This document shows, piece by piece, positions 42,444 to 52,736 of a stretch of 64,000 nucleotides of DNA. The notes beneath the pieces are model-generated. The model was not told the origin of the DNA and ran no database searches. It saw only the letters and a program-made list of their open reading frames with translations. How positions within the stretch are numbered: position 1 is the first letter of the stretch; every line of letters starts with the position of its first letter. The stretch is from the NCBI RefSeq assembly GCF_034313845.1, contig NZ_JAVIWN010000004.1. One strand, 5' to 3'. The position numbers and the translations under genes are program-made. The stretch comes from Actimicrobium sp034313845. Its GTDB lineage: Bacteria > Pseudomonadota > Gammaproteobacteria > Burkholderiales > Burkholderiaceae_D.

Positions 42444-44365
42444 CTATTTCACCGCACGAATCTTCCGCTCAACCTTATTCTGCGCACTCCACACGAAATC
42501 AACAATGCCGCACTGCGGCGCATATTCACGCACGATCTGCAGCAGCAGCGCGCGCACGGCTTCGTGATCACATTGCATGCAGGCGGTGTCGAGCCTGGTC
42601 AGTGCCACCTGCAACTCAGCCCATGGCAACTCGGCCTCTTGTGCCCGCATGATCAATGGATGGCCGGTCCCGATCACGTTATCGTTGATCAGTAATTCCT
42701 CATACAGCTTTTCACCAGGGCGCAACCCGACAAACTCAATCTGAATCGTCCCGCCGGGTGCGTCTTCGCTACGTACTTCGAGCCCGCTCAGATGCACCAT
42801 ACGCTTGGCCAGGTCCACGATTTTCACAGGATCACCCATGTCGAGCACGAATACATCCCCACCCTCGCCGATGGCACCGGCCTGCAGCACCAGTTGCGCA
42901 GCTTCGGTAATGGTCATGAAATAGCGGGTGATATCAGGATGCGTAATGGTCACGGGTCCGCCATGCAGAATTTGCCGACGGAATAGCGGCACCACCGACC
43001 CGGACGAACCCAGCACGTTACCAAAGCGCACCATGCAAAATCGCGTCTTGTCTTGCGTGCGAGAAAATGCCTGCAGGATCAGCTCAGCCAGTCGCTTGGT
43101 CGCGCCCATGACATTGGTCGGACGCACTGCCTTATCAGTAGAAATCAACACAAAATGCGACACGCCCGCAGCCATCGCCGTGCGCGCGAGGTGCAAGGTA
43201 CCGAACACATTGTTGCGGATGCCCTCGATCGGATTGTGCTCGACCAGCGGCACATGTTTATAGGCAGCAGCGTGATACACGGTCTGCACACCGTAAGTGC
43301 GCATTATCTGCAGGGACTTGGCAGCGTCAAGCACCGACCCCAGAAAGGGAATCACCTCAACACCACTCCCCAGTGATTTCTTGATCGCGTTCAATTCCTG
43401 CTCAATGGTGTACAACGCGAACTCGGAAAGCTCGAACAAAATCAGCCGTGAAGGCTGCTGCCTGAGAATCTGGCGACACAACTCGGACCCGATCGTGCCC
43501 CCCGCGCCGGTGACCATGACGGACTTATCGGTGATGCATTTCGCCATGAGTTCCTGCATGGGCTCGACGGCGTCACGACCGAGCAAATCCTCGATTTCGA
43601 TTTCGCGCACATCCTGCACCTGGGCGAGGCCGCTAATCAGGCTTTTGAACGGAGGCGTCACCAGCGTCTTTATTTTCAGCGGTTCCAGTTTGTCAAGGAT
43701 ACGGCGCTGATTGCCCTTTGACAGGGAGGGCATCGCCAACAATATCTTCGTGATTTCCTTATCAGCGACCAATCCTGGCAACGATTCTGGCGCATAGACG
43801 CGAATCCCGGCGACCGTCGAACCTTGCAGTTCTTTTTTGTCGTCGATGAATGCGACGGGACGATATTCGTTTGAATTCGCCAACGCAATTGCCAACTGGT
43901 TGCCAGCCGATCCAGCGCCATAAATTGCGACTCGCAAGCCGCCAGCAACACCACTGACCAGCACAAAATAGCTTCGCGCCAAAAAACGTACAGCGGCAAC
44001 GTACATGATCGTAGCAATCCAGTAGATGCCAAACACGCCGCGTGAGATGCCGTTCATACCGGTTGTGAACACCACCAGCATGATCAAAATAATCACCGAG
44101 AGCGTCACGCCAACGGCCACGGCATACATGATGCGATGGTCGATGAAGCGGATCACGGCACGGTAGAGACCTAGCTTGATGAAAATCGGGACAGAAACAA
44201 GGGGGGCGAGCACGATCAGCCAAAGATAAGGCTGCACCACTGCCATCGAAAAACTATCGTAGCGCAGCCAGATCGCCAGACAAAAGGTCAGCGGCAAACA
44301 CAATAAATCGACCAGAACGAACAGGATTTTTTTTTCAGACGAGAGAAATCAGACAGCTTCATCAT
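42444..44365 (-). CDS. WbpM/CapD-like nucleotide-sugar 4,6-dehydratase, frameshifted near the start
   Basis: Membrane-anchored SDR enzyme of the WbpM/FlaA1/PglF group, converting UDP-GlcNAc to a 4-keto-6-deoxy sugar. Four N-terminal TM segments, a first Rossmann domain (VAIYGAGSAGNQLAIAL), then the catalytic SDR domain (VMVTGAGGTIGSELCRQIL, VYHAAAYKHVPLVEHNP). About 620 residues are in one frame, but that frame has only a TTG at 44303. An ATG at 44365 gives MMKLSDFSRLKKK and runs out of frame at a run of nine A (44327-44335 as T). Ten A would fuse it in frame as KKKILFVLVDLLC. So the gene is off by one base here: phase variation, mutation or sequencing error. Last gene of the polysaccharide cluster. 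Confidence 0.82.
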
Positions 44366-44469
44366 GGAGAGCAACCCGGAAAATTGACAGCAAGCATTGA
44401 CCTGCAAAAAGTATTTGGTTCGACTAAATAACGATCACACCCGTTTCGAGATTCAGGCTAGCAGTTTCA

Positions 44470-45030
44470 TCAATGCGTAACACCATCTTTGCAAATTACT
44501 TTCAAAAAAGTCCGAAAAATAATCATCAGGTCAAACTGGAATGATTGATGAGTCAGATAAAACTTGTCGAGCATCACTTTTTCAGGAATGGGTAATTCAT
44601 CCCGTCCGTTAATCTGTGCCCAGCCCGTTAGCCCCGGCACTATCTTGTCGACGCCCTGCTCGGTCCGTAACGCGATGAGGTCAAGTTGATTGAACAAGGC
44701 CGGACGGGGGCCGACAAAACTCATGTCGCCGACAAGGATACTCCACAGCTGGGGTAATTCATCGAGACTGGACTTGCGCAAGAAGGAACCAATGGGCGTC
44801 AGAAATTGATCGGGATCAGTCAGCAGGTGAGTCGCGACTGCGGGCGTGCCCACCCGCATGGTGCGGAATTTTGGCATGCGGAAGATTTTGTTGTGGCGGC
44901 CGACGCGATCGGACCAGTAAAAAATGGGACCAGTTGATGTTGCTTTTATAAAACCCGCCAGGAAAAGGGCAGGAAATAGAAAAACAAATAATGCAAATAT
45001 AGACAAACCGAAGTCAGATACTCTTTTCAT
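44470..45030 (-). CDS. Initiating sugar transferase (PglC/WcaJ family)
   Basis: 186 residues from the ATG at 45030; an ATG at 45045 is also possible. One N-terminal reentrant hydrophobic helix (FGLSIFALFVFLFPALFLAG) is followed by the catalytic block: KATSTGPIFYWSDRVGRH, FRMPKFRTMRVG, RKSSLDELPQLWSILVGDMSFVGPRPA (split) and GLTGWAQINGRDELP. Transfers a sugar-1-phosphate to undecaprenyl phosphate, the first membrane step of the polysaccharide repeat. Short, PglC-like form. Confidence 0.92.
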   Translation of the reverse strand: MKRVSDFGLSIFALFVFLFPALFLAGFIKATSTGPIFYWSDRVGRHNKIFRMPKFRTMRVGTPAVATHLLTDPDQFLTPIGSFLRKSSLDELPQLWSILVGDMSFVGPRPALFNQLDLIALRTEQGVDKIVPGLTGWAQINGRDELPIPEKVMLDKFYLTHQSFQFDLMIIFRTFLKVICKDGVTH

Positions 45031-45241
45031 GAATAAATAAATCATCAAATAACGGCATTAAAAAGTACTGACGAGGATATCGCAAAAACAGATAGCATCA
45101 ATCTCGATAAGTCGCATTTCTGTACTAAGCGGAATGTTTGAAGCACTTTTTCCAAAACTAAACCAAGCTTACCGTCCACTCAAAGAAGTCGAGCACATCG
45201 GTTTATTTCTCATCACACCAGATATTTCATAACTGTCACGG

Positions 45242-46156
45242 TCACCAGGATAAATTGTCTCCGACATCGCTCATCCCTTTGTCTGAAATTAAAAAATTTC
45301 GTGGTGAAAATCCAAAGTCCCGTATGGCATCACTATTATCAAAAACCATATCCTGATTCATTCTCTCTGCCATTCCGACTGACCAGTTTTGATAGCGTGG
45401 AATCCGATTGAGAAGATACAGCGCAGCACTAAACATCCAAAGCGGAATGGTGATTAAACGCGGCGTCCTGTCCATCCTTAAAAAAATGCGCCTCACCATC
45501 GCGCGATATGTCAAAGTTTCTCCGCCCGAAATATCGTAGGGGCGATTGGTGACACCCTTTGTGCCCAATGCCAACAAACAAGCTTTCGCTAAATCAGCGA
45601 CATGTAATGGCTGACGCAGTCCTTGCGCTTGTCCAAATACAGGAAAAAATGCAAACCGGCGAATAAAGCGAGCAATTTCAGCAATATTTTTGTCCCGGTT
45701 CAAGCCGTAAATCAATGTTGGACGCAAGATGATCCACTCCACCTGATTGCATTGTGCCCATTGCTGCACGCTTTCCTCCGCCTGTGCCAGTCGGTGTGCG
45801 ACTGCCTGGTCATGACGATCCGTCGACGTATTTTTCGTGAAACGGCTCGTTGAGGACACTACGACGATCCGCCGCACCCCGTATGAAACAAGTAAATCAA
45901 AATAATCAGGGAGGACCCAGATCGGCGCTGCACAAATCCAGAGTGGTATCTCACTATCACCCTCACGGTAACGTTGCAACGATGATGCAGACTGAAGTTG
46001 CTGCCACTCAATTCCCTCTTCGGCCGGTCTCGCTGCTTGCCTGGTATAGGCCCTAACCGGGATGGCGCTTTGTTTCAGCAGCGGCAACAGGCACGCACCC
46101 ACGAGACTGGTCGCACCGAACAGACCAACAGCATCATTAATTTGCCAATCAGCCAT
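45242..46156 (-). CDS. NAD(P)-dependent sugar epimerase/dehydratase
   Basis: 304 residues, extended SDR family: VGLFGATSLVGACLLPLL (nucleotide-binding loop GATSLVG), VVSSTSRFTK, RPTLIYGLNRDKNI and PLHVADLAKACLLAL. It lacks the classic YxxxK spacing seen in RfbB, so its catalytic activity is uncertain. Members of this type in O-antigen clusters reduce 4-keto sugars. Its start overlaps the glycosyltransferase stop by 8 bp. Confidence 0.8.
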   Translation of the reverse strand: MADWQINDAVGLFGATSLVGACLLPLLKQSAIPVRAYTRQAARPAEEGIEWQQLQSASSLQRYREGDSEIPLWICAAPIWVLPDYFDLLVSYGVRRIVVVSSTSRFTKNTSTDRHDQAVAHRLAQAEESVQQWAQCNQVEWIILRPTLIYGLNRDKNIAEIARFIRRFAFFPVFGQAQGLRQPLHVADLAKACLLALGTKGVTNRPYDISGGETLTYRAMVRRIFLRMDRTPRLITIPLWMFSAALYLLNRIPRYQNWSVGMAERMNQDMVFDNSDAIRDFGFSPRNFLISDKGMSDVGDNLSW

Positions 46157-47044
46157 GGTCCGCTTTCAAAGAACGGCACATTCGTTTAAATAAATGACTC
46201 GCGGCAACCAGTGCGAATCGCAACCAGACGCCGACGGCTACCAGTCCCATGAGCAAGAACGGGTACTGATGCCGAAAAAATTTACGATAGAAACGCATCA
46301 TGCCTTTGTGCTTGTGCCATTCGACAAAGAGGGGACGACTACTGCTACATACGCCAAGCGCATGACTCATTTTTGCTGTTGGAACAAAAAGAATCTTCCA
46401 GCCCTTCTGGCGAAAGCGCATGCACCAATCGAGATCCTCACAATGCAAAAAATAGGCGTCATCCCACAGGCCGACCTGCTGTACTGCTTCGCGGCTGACC
46501 AGCATGCAAGCACCGGAAATAGCCTCCACTTCCACCGGGCGAGCCGGTAGCGGCTGCTTGTGCAAATGAAAGTCAAAAAACAGCTTTGGCCAGCGATCGG
46601 CGAAACGGTTCAAGCCGAAAGCGCGAACGAAGGAACGCCATGGCGTCGGAATGGCGCGTCGACCGCCTGGTTGTTCGCTGCCGTCAGAATTGATCAGCAA
46701 GCCACCTACCATCCCGGCCTGGCCATCTGCGCGCAATGCATCCAGCAGTATCGACAACGTTCCTGGTACGAAATAACAATCAGGGTTCAGAAACAAGAGG
46801 TAAGGAGCCACTGCCGTCCGTGCACCAATGTTGCAGGCTGCCGCGAAGCCGAGGTTGCGCTCGTTGCGTATGATCTGCACGTGCGGCAGTCCCTCCAGCG
46901 CAGCCAGACTTATCATCGGCCGAGGCATTGTCGACGACGATGATGCTCGATCTCCAGCGGACAAGCGAGTAGCGAATCGATACACGCGCGCAGATAGGCA
47001 CCGGCGTTGTAATTGACGATGATGGTCGAAATGGTGGCTGTCAT
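46149..47044 (-). pseudogene. Glycosyltransferase family 2, two frameshifts
   Basis: The ATG at 47044 overlaps the previous gene's stop and gives a good GT2 start (MTATISTIIVNYNAGAYLRA) in one frame. The next family segment, SIIVVDNASADD, is in a second frame after a shift near 46944. The rest, SLAALEGLPHVQIIRNERNL onward, is in the third frame after a shift near 46911. The remainder is intact, including FLNPDCYF, GACMLVSREAV and HCEDLDWCMRFRQKGW. The two indels are about 33 bp apart. Product would be a rhamnosyl- or other glycosyltransferase if restored. Confidence 0.72.
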
Positions 47045-48072
47045 GATTTTTTATGGCCGTGGCCTTTGGTGGGCCAGCGCTTATCCAGCAGGTGCCAGAT
47101 TTGTGCGAGCGAAGCGACCCGATTGCGTTGAATGTGCCGGCGCTTGCGCCACATTCCGCGCACGCCCAGTAAAGCGTGGTACTTGGCACGCAAGATCAAC
47201 GCACCCCGACCACGCAGACTGAACAACAGGATGCTCGCGACATTGAGCAGCAGATGCAGCGGTAACAATAACCAAAACAAGGCACCCGGCATGTTTTTGA
47301 TGAACGTCCAGACCAAATTTCGATGCCCATGATAAACCGCAAAATCGCTATCCTGCCCGCCGGTAGTAGCTGAGCCGAGGTGCAATACGACCGATTGCGG
47401 GACGTACAGGCATCGGTGTCCTGCGAGCCGAAGACGAAATCCGAGATCAACGTCTTCGACATAACAGAAATAGTCCTCGTCAAAACCGCCTAGCGCATCA
47501 ATAGCATCACGTCGATACAGGCAAGCAGCTGCACACGCTGAAAAAATTTCGCATTCCTGATCGTCAACGCCAGAAACTGCGACACCATGTCCGTTGCGCC
47601 AGACCCGTCCGCTCGGATGATAGGCATCACCGATGCCATCAAGCAGCAAAGGATTACGACCGTTAACTAATTTGCTGCCAAATGCACTGAATTCGGGGCG
47701 ACGCTCGGTGGCGAGCAGCAACGACTCCAGCCAGACGGGGTCGGCGAAGGCGTCGGGGTTGAGCAGGGCAATCCATTCAGATGCCACATCGGCAGAAAGG
47801 ATGGCAAGGTTGTTGCCACGCGCAAAACCAGTATTCTGAGCAGAACGGATCAGACGTACCGACGCAAAGCGCTCAATGATTTCATTGGACTCATCTGAAC
47901 TCGCGTTGTCGAGCACGATGATTTCGTGGGGTGCGACGGTCTGATTGAGCAATGCGTGCACACAGCGTTCGAGGAACGCGGCACCATTCCAGTTGACGAT
48001 GATCACGGCGACTTTGGGCCAGTTAGTTCGTACCTGACCGCTCAAGCAATTACCCACACGGTATCTGCGCAC
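47041..48072 (-). CDS. Glycosyltransferase family 2
   Basis: 343 residues from a GTG at 48072; a GTG a few codons later is possible. GT-A fold with VAVIIVNWNGAAFLERCV, EIIVLDNASSDES, the DxD-like LLNPDAFADP, and EDVDLGFRLRLAGH. A C-terminal hydrophobic segment (ALFWLLLPLHLLLNVASILL) may anchor it. Adds a sugar to the lipid-linked chain; donor not predictable, though the family includes rhamnosyltransferases. Confidence 0.88.
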   Translation of the reverse strand: MRRYRVGNCLSGQVRTNWPKVAVIIVNWNGAAFLERCVHALLNQTVAPHEIIVLDNASSDESNEIIERFASVRLIRSAQNTGFARGNNLAILSADVASEWIALLNPDAFADPVWLESLLLATERRPEFSAFGSKLVNGRNPLLLDGIGDAYHPSGRVWRNGHGVAVSGVDDQECEIFSACAAACLYRRDAIDALGGFDEDYFCYVEDVDLGFRLRLAGHRCLYVPQSVVLHLGSATTGGQDSDFAVYHGHRNLVWTFIKNMPGALFWLLLPLHLLLNVASILLFSLRGRGALILRAKYHALLGVRGMWRKRRHIQRNRVASLAQIWHLLDKRWPTKGHGHKKS

Positions 48073-48229
48073 ACGCCCCGTACTCGCAGGCTTCCCCTAG
48101 GCCCCGAGCTAATCGTTCGTAATGAAAAGAAATATGCATCGCCCATAATCCGAATAATTACGAAAAACAAATAACTATAAAATAAAATCATATACTTTTT
48201 TTAGAGGCTGCATTTACATATCACCAGAA

Positions 48230-49147
48230 TTAATCATCAGACATTTTTCCGGATCGCCCTGACAACCCATGTAATATCGCAAGGGGAATCATCCGAAAGT
48301 TGGCTCGATGAGGTTTTGAAAACAACATATAAACAATAGCTCTCAGGCACAGACGCCATCCGTCCGCAACCTTCCAATTAAATGGAATCCACGATTCACG
48401 ATATAAAAGCAACGCATTTCTTACATAATAATAATGACGTAACGGGCTGTGTGTACCAATCGACTTTCCAAATACCGTTTGGGGAGCGTCCCCAAGACTA
48501 TGTCGCATCGCGGCCGAACAGACACCGTAACTGTTTAATCCACAATGATTTGCACGCAAACCCCATTCCACATCAACATAATCAATAAAAAGATCTTCGC
48601 GCATTTCGCCGACAATATCGAGTGTTGCAATGGAAATCAGACAGCCTGATGAAATAAGGAAATCGACCTGCACGGCATCCGTTCCTGCGCCACAGAGCAA
48701 TCGGTCTCTGGACAATCCCCTGGTTCGAACGAAGGGTGAAACTTGAGTGGGCCTGTCGAGTAAATATCGCGCCCCCACTGCGGCAACATTAGGAAGTGAC
48801 ACTAATTTTGACAGCAATTCCTTGACCATATTGTGCTCGGGAACGCTATCTTGATCCATCAGTAGCACGTAGCGAGCGTTAGTTCTTTTAGCTGCTTGAA
48901 TCCCTTTGTTATGGCCAACAGCAATCCCCAGATTTTGGCCCAACTTCAGAATTTCAACGTACTGCAGATCTTGAGCACCACATTGCCAAGTCTGAATATC
49001 AATATCTGAACCATTATCCACAATAAGAACATGCCCAACCTGCGGACGAAGACGTTCAACCAGTTCACCTAGGGTTTTTAGGTCCGGATTGTATGTAATG
49101 ATAATTGCGAATATATTTTTAGTGTTCAATGACAATATTTTTGGCAA
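48230..49147 (-). CDS. Glycosyltransferase, rhamnosyltransferase-like
   Basis: 305 residues. Only non-ATG starts are available (TTG at 49147 or 49135), because a stop codon lies just upstream. GT2 motifs: IFAIIITYNPDLKTLGELVER, VLIVDNGSDID, VLLMDQDSVPE (DxD), and DYVDVEWGLRANHCG. This resembles RfbN-type rhamnosyltransferases and fits the dTDP-rhamnose genes upstream. It opens the AT-rich part of the cluster. Confidence 0.82.
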   Translation of the reverse strand: MPKILSLNTKNIFAIIITYNPDLKTLGELVERLRPQVGHVLIVDNGSDIDIQTWQCGAQDLQYVEILKLGQNLGIAVGHNKGIQAAKRTNARYVLLMDQDSVPEHNMVKELLSKLVSLPNVAAVGARYLLDRPTQVSPFVRTRGLSRDRLLCGAGTDAVQVDFLISSGCLISIATLDIVGEMREDLFIDYVDVEWGLRANHCGLNSYGVCSAAMRHSLGDAPQTVFGKSIGTHSPLRHYYYVRNALLLYRESWIPFNWKVADGWRLCLRAIVYMLFSKPHRANFRMIPLAILHGLSGRSGKMSDD

Positions 49148-50153
49148 TATTTACAAGTCGTTTTAAAAAAATTTGATCGTGACTGAAATTCTAAGACCTT
49201 GCTGAGATTAAAAAATATCGATTCTATTTATGGTGCTCTACGCCGATTCAAACTTACATTATCCAGCATAATATAATGCAAAATTCTCGCAATAATGTAT
49301 CAACGTTCTTATCATTGATCAAATAATGACTACGACTTCCTAGAATTAAGAAAACTGTAATAACGTGATTCCAAATTTGCTTGGACTACACCTCCCAATT
49401 TACCTTGAGTACTAGTGTAGATTTACCAGAATTAAAGATTTTTTAGCATCTAGCAAAATATTATTTCTTATTTTATAAATGTAAGTGGGGAAGTACCAAT
49501 GCAAGTTTTTCAGAATTCATGGCATTAAATAATAATGTGCGAGAGTCACAAGGAGATTGATCTCTAGTTTTAGAGTGATTCGAAATAACTCTGCTCGCAA
49601 ATGCGGCCTTTTTCAGAAGGAGGATAACTGGGGTCGACAAATATCATGGGGTGACTACCAATCGCAGCACATTTAAGTTCGTTGGTGCAATCGTTCAAAT
49701 CCAATCTGAATTGGTAAATATGAGTATTACGACATCGGCAATACGTAGAATTTCAGGACAAATTTATCAGTATCAAGTGATATTGAAAAATAGCGCACAA
49801 ATTTCATAGTAATTATTTGTAGCCTTAGAATAACTACTAAATAAATATTACATGTGATATTTTATTCTAAGAAACAGAAATAATTTCTTGTTGAGGTCAT
49901 TGATAAAGAAAAATTTGGAGCAGTAAATTTTTGGATTAAAACTTATATAGCGCAATCGCTCCAAATACTTTTAGAGATGTTGTATTAAAGGCGGAAATCC
50001 AATGGCAATCTTTTTTTCGTAGCGGACTCCGTTACAAATTTATGAAAAACTGGATGTTCGCTCCATCAAAACAGCAAAATTAAAACCGTAATAAAAAACT
50101 TTCCAATATATACAATTATTTCATCCTTAGTTCAAAGTACTTCTTATGTAGAA
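49148..50153. other. AT-rich 1-kb gap inside the polysaccharide cluster
   Basis: No full gene. Composition is very AT-rich with many stop codons in all frames. A less AT-rich stretch at 49570-49752 is open on the minus strand and may be the end of a decayed gene. Confidence 0.6.
49570..49752 (-). pseudogene. Possible gene remnant, 60 codons without a start
   Basis: On the minus strand a 60-codon open frame reads ...IYQFRLDLNDCTNELKCAA, IGSHPMIFVDPSYPPSEK and ends CEQSYFESL. It has ordinary amino-acid composition and lower AT content than its surroundings. It is preceded by a stop codon and lacks an initiation codon, so it could be the 3' end of a lost gene. No family was recognised. Confidence 0.3.
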
Positions 50154-51173
50154 TTAAAGCCGAATAATTCTATTCAAAAACGGTAAACGCCTCACTTTAA
50201 TCAACAATTTGATCACCCAATAAGGCATTTTTGTTAGTAATATAATCAGTATCCATAACTTAATTTTAACTCTTATTGAAACGAAGCGGTCTTCAGCAAC
50301 CCTTTTTGAATATTTAATCAAAATAGAATTAATTTCATCTCGATGCTCAGAATTAACCCTTACGGCTTTAACAGCATCCAAAATGAACAGATTTCCGAAG
50401 CGAGGCATCAGACAATCTCGAAAATAGTAACGAACTCTTTCTACCTCATTCGGAAACATTGGAATAAGCTTCTCAAAATACCGATACCGACTACGAATCA
50501 TTTTAATTCCATAAGATGTACTTGCCATGTGAATACACCAAACAGTTACTGGTTTATCGACGAAATAATTACTATATCCTTTTCTAAAAAGTCTCATGAA
50601 CAAGTCGTCATCTTCGTAGCCAGTAAATTGAGTATCAAAGCCACCAATCGCATTGAATGCTTTTACGCTGATGAGCGAAGCCGAAGGTAGAACAAACATG
50701 TCATTGCGCAGTAAGTCAAAGATTGATCGTTTAGGATGCACAGAATGATCTTTTACCATACTTGTGCGCACTATATTGCCCTCGCCATCAGCCTCGTGCA
50801 GATCACCATAAACGAAACCAAGTCGATTGTCGTTCAACGGTATACCTTCAAGTAATATTTCAATGTGATAATCAAGGTAAAAGTCATCTTGATCAAGGAA
50901 AGAAATATATTCACTATTGCAAGCCGCAACACCGATGTTACGCGCAGATCCTTGGCCGCCATTTTCTTTATCTATAATTTTAAAATGGTATTTGTCTTGT
51001 AACTGATAAAGACTTTCTTGTTCTTCCGCTCTAGAGCCGTCATTAACTACAATAATCTCGTCGGCGGAAATCGTTTGCGACATAACGCTAATTAGTGCAC
51101 GCTCAATAAAGCTGGCTCCATTATAAAATGGAATAATAACAGCTACTGTCTTTTTTGATAAAATGTTTTTCAT
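50154..51173 (-). CDS. Glycosyltransferase family 2 (GT-A)
   Basis: 339 residues, AT-rich codons. GT2 motifs: VAVIIPFYNGASFIERALIS, EIIVVNDGSRAEE, ISFLDQDDFYLDYH (DxD) and FTGYEDDDLFMRLFRKGYS. A basic, hydrophobic C-terminus (KLWILIILLTKMPYWVIKLL) suggests membrane association. Donor and linkage unknown. It follows the exporter ATPase gene with a 14-bp gap, so it belongs to the same transcript. Confidence 0.88.
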   Translation of the reverse strand: MKNILSKKTVAVIIPFYNGASFIERALISVMSQTISADEIIVVNDGSRAEEQESLYQLQDKYHFKIIDKENGGQGSARNIGVAACNSEYISFLDQDDFYLDYHIEILLEGIPLNDNRLGFVYGDLHEADGEGNIVRTSMVKDHSVHPKRSIFDLLRNDMFVLPSASLISVKAFNAIGGFDTQFTGYEDDDLFMRLFRKGYSNYFVDKPVTVWCIHMASTSYGIKMIRSRYRYFEKLIPMFPNEVERVRYYFRDCLMPRFGNLFILDAVKAVRVNSEHRDEINSILIKYSKRVAEDRFVSIRVKIKLWILIILLTKMPYWVIKLLIKVRRLPFLNRIIRL

Positions 51174-51187
51174 TTTTTTCGATTATT

Positions 51188-51931
51188 TCAAATCTGATGG
51201 TATAAATTAATGGCATCTTCAACTCCGCCATCAAATACTATGGAGCCGTGCATTAAAAGCAATGCCCTATTGCATGTTTTTCTAATTAATTCAAATGAGT
51301 GACTAGCCAAAATCAAAATTTCGGCTTTCTGAACCAAAGAACTCATTCTTGCTTCCGCTTTTTTATTAAATTGCTCGTCACCTACTGATAACCATTCATC
51401 CATCAAAAGGATTTCGGGCTGTAAAACTGTGGAAATAGCAAATGCCAAGCGCATGTTCATGCCGCTTGAATAAGTTCGTATAGGAAGATCAATAAACTGT
51501 CCTAATTCAGAGAACTCAATTACTTCATCTATATTCTGTTTGATTTCTTTTTTATTTTGACCAAGTAAAGCACCGCGTATAAAAATATTTTCACGCCCAG
51601 TCGATTCATGATCCATACCAAGTGATATATCAATTAACGAAGATATTCGTCCATTAATGACAGCTTCACCAGCAGATGGGATATAAACACCTGCCAAGAC
51701 TCTAAGCAAAGTACTTTTTCCTGCTCCATTAGGGCCTATTAGTGCAACCCTTTCACCACTTTGGATTGAAAAAGTAACGTTAAAAAGCGACTTTACGACC
51801 ACTCGCTGATTTGTATTAGAGTCCACCCTCCCTCCAGTTACGGATTTAATAAGGTGTTGTTTCAATGATCTACTTTGAGCCTCATAGATTTCAAACTCTA
51901 CAGAAGCATTTTCTAGTTTTATATTTGCCAT
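51188..51931 (-). CDS. Polysaccharide ABC exporter, ATP-binding protein (Wzt-type)
   Basis: 247 residues from the ATG at 51931. Walker A ALIGPNGAGKSTLLRVLAG, signature RTYSSGMNMRLAFAIS, Walker B EILLMDEWLSVGD and H-loop LASHSF. The first 45 residues match the KpsT/Wzt polysaccharide subfamily. It lacks the C-terminal carbohydrate-recognition domain of long Wzt proteins, so chain-end capping is probably not read by this protein. Pairs with the permease 13 bp upstream. Confidence 0.92.
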   Translation of the reverse strand: MANIKLENASVEFEIYEAQSRSLKQHLIKSVTGGRVDSNTNQRVVVKSLFNVTFSIQSGERVALIGPNGAGKSTLLRVLAGVYIPSAGEAVINGRISSLIDISLGMDHESTGRENIFIRGALLGQNKKEIKQNIDEVIEFSELGQFIDLPIRTYSSGMNMRLAFAISTVLQPEILLMDEWLSVGDEQFNKKAEARMSSLVQKAEILILASHSFELIRKTCNRALLLMHGSIVFDGGVEDAINLYHQI

Positions 51932-51944
51932 TTTATTTTTACTC

Positions 51945-52736
51945 TTATAGCCAATAGGCGATTTTATTTCTGCAAATACCGTAGACTGACAAAGAAACAA
52001 GCCAACCAATGATCGCAATGGCTATGCTAACTAACCAGCTAGTGGCGCTCGGAGCTATCCCAAGTAAGGGCGAGCGAACAATTTCTAACATGTGATAAAA
52101 GGGATTCCAATCCAACATCAAGGTGCTAGCTCTAGCTGGTAATAAGTGTGGCATCCAAATAATTGGCGTTAAGTAAAAAATAACTTGGAATAAATTTTGG
52201 ACTAATTGGGGAATATCGCGAAATCGAGAACTCATTACCCCAAGCAATAGTGCCATCCACGTTACATTTAACACTAGCAAAAGTATTCCTAGCAAACTAA
52301 GTAAAGCAATAGGATATACAGGCTTCATAAAAATTCCAGACAAGTGAAGACGACAATTATGTCCAAATAACTCATCGTTACGCCAGAGACAGACTCTAAA
52401 GACATGAATTGGCAAAGGTACTGATAATTGTTTAATAATGGCTGCTGAGGAAATGAATGATGTACAACCCTCGGTAATACAACTAAATATGAATCCCCAT
52501 AGCATTAACCCCAAAGTCAAAAAAGGGAGAAATTCTGTAATTGGTGTTTTAAAAATACGTCCAAAAACCAACCCAATTGTAAGAATCATTACTCCCATAC
52601 TTATGGTGAGCCAAAAAGGTCCTACTTTTGATCTTTTGTATCGCTGCTTGACGTCCTGCCATCCCAACATGAAGAAAAGCTGGTTTCTAACTAAGCTTTT
52701 GGTAACGTCATCAAATGCACATATTAAATTATTCAA
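51945..52736 (-). CDS. Polysaccharide ABC exporter, permease (Wzm-type)
   Basis: 263 residues from a TTG at 52736; no upstream in-frame ATG is available before a stop. ABC2-type permease: QDVKQRYKRSKVGPFWLTIS, ILTIGLVFGRIFKTPI, SSRFRDIPQLVQNLFQVIFY and a final LVSIAIAIIGWLVSLSVYG. Between HVFRVCLWRN and FMKPVYP the sequence (FGHNCRLHLSG) is polar where relatives have a transmembrane helix; an adjacent frame gives IIVVFTCLEFL. A pair of compensating indels is possible. Exports the lipid-linked chain across the inner membrane. Confidence 0.85.
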   Translation of the reverse strand: MNNLICAFDDVTKSLVRNQLFFMLGWQDVKQRYKRSKVGPFWLTISMGVMILTIGLVFGRIFKTPITEFLPFLTLGLMLWGFIFSCITEGCTSFISSAAIIKQLSVPLPIHVFRVCLWRNDELFGHNCRLHLSGIFMKPVYPIALLSLLGILLLVLNVTWMALLLGVMSSRFRDIPQLVQNLFQVIFYLTPIIWMPHLLPARASTLMLDWNPFYHMLEIVRSPLLGIAPSATSWLVSIAIAIIGWLVSLSVYGICRNKIAYWL

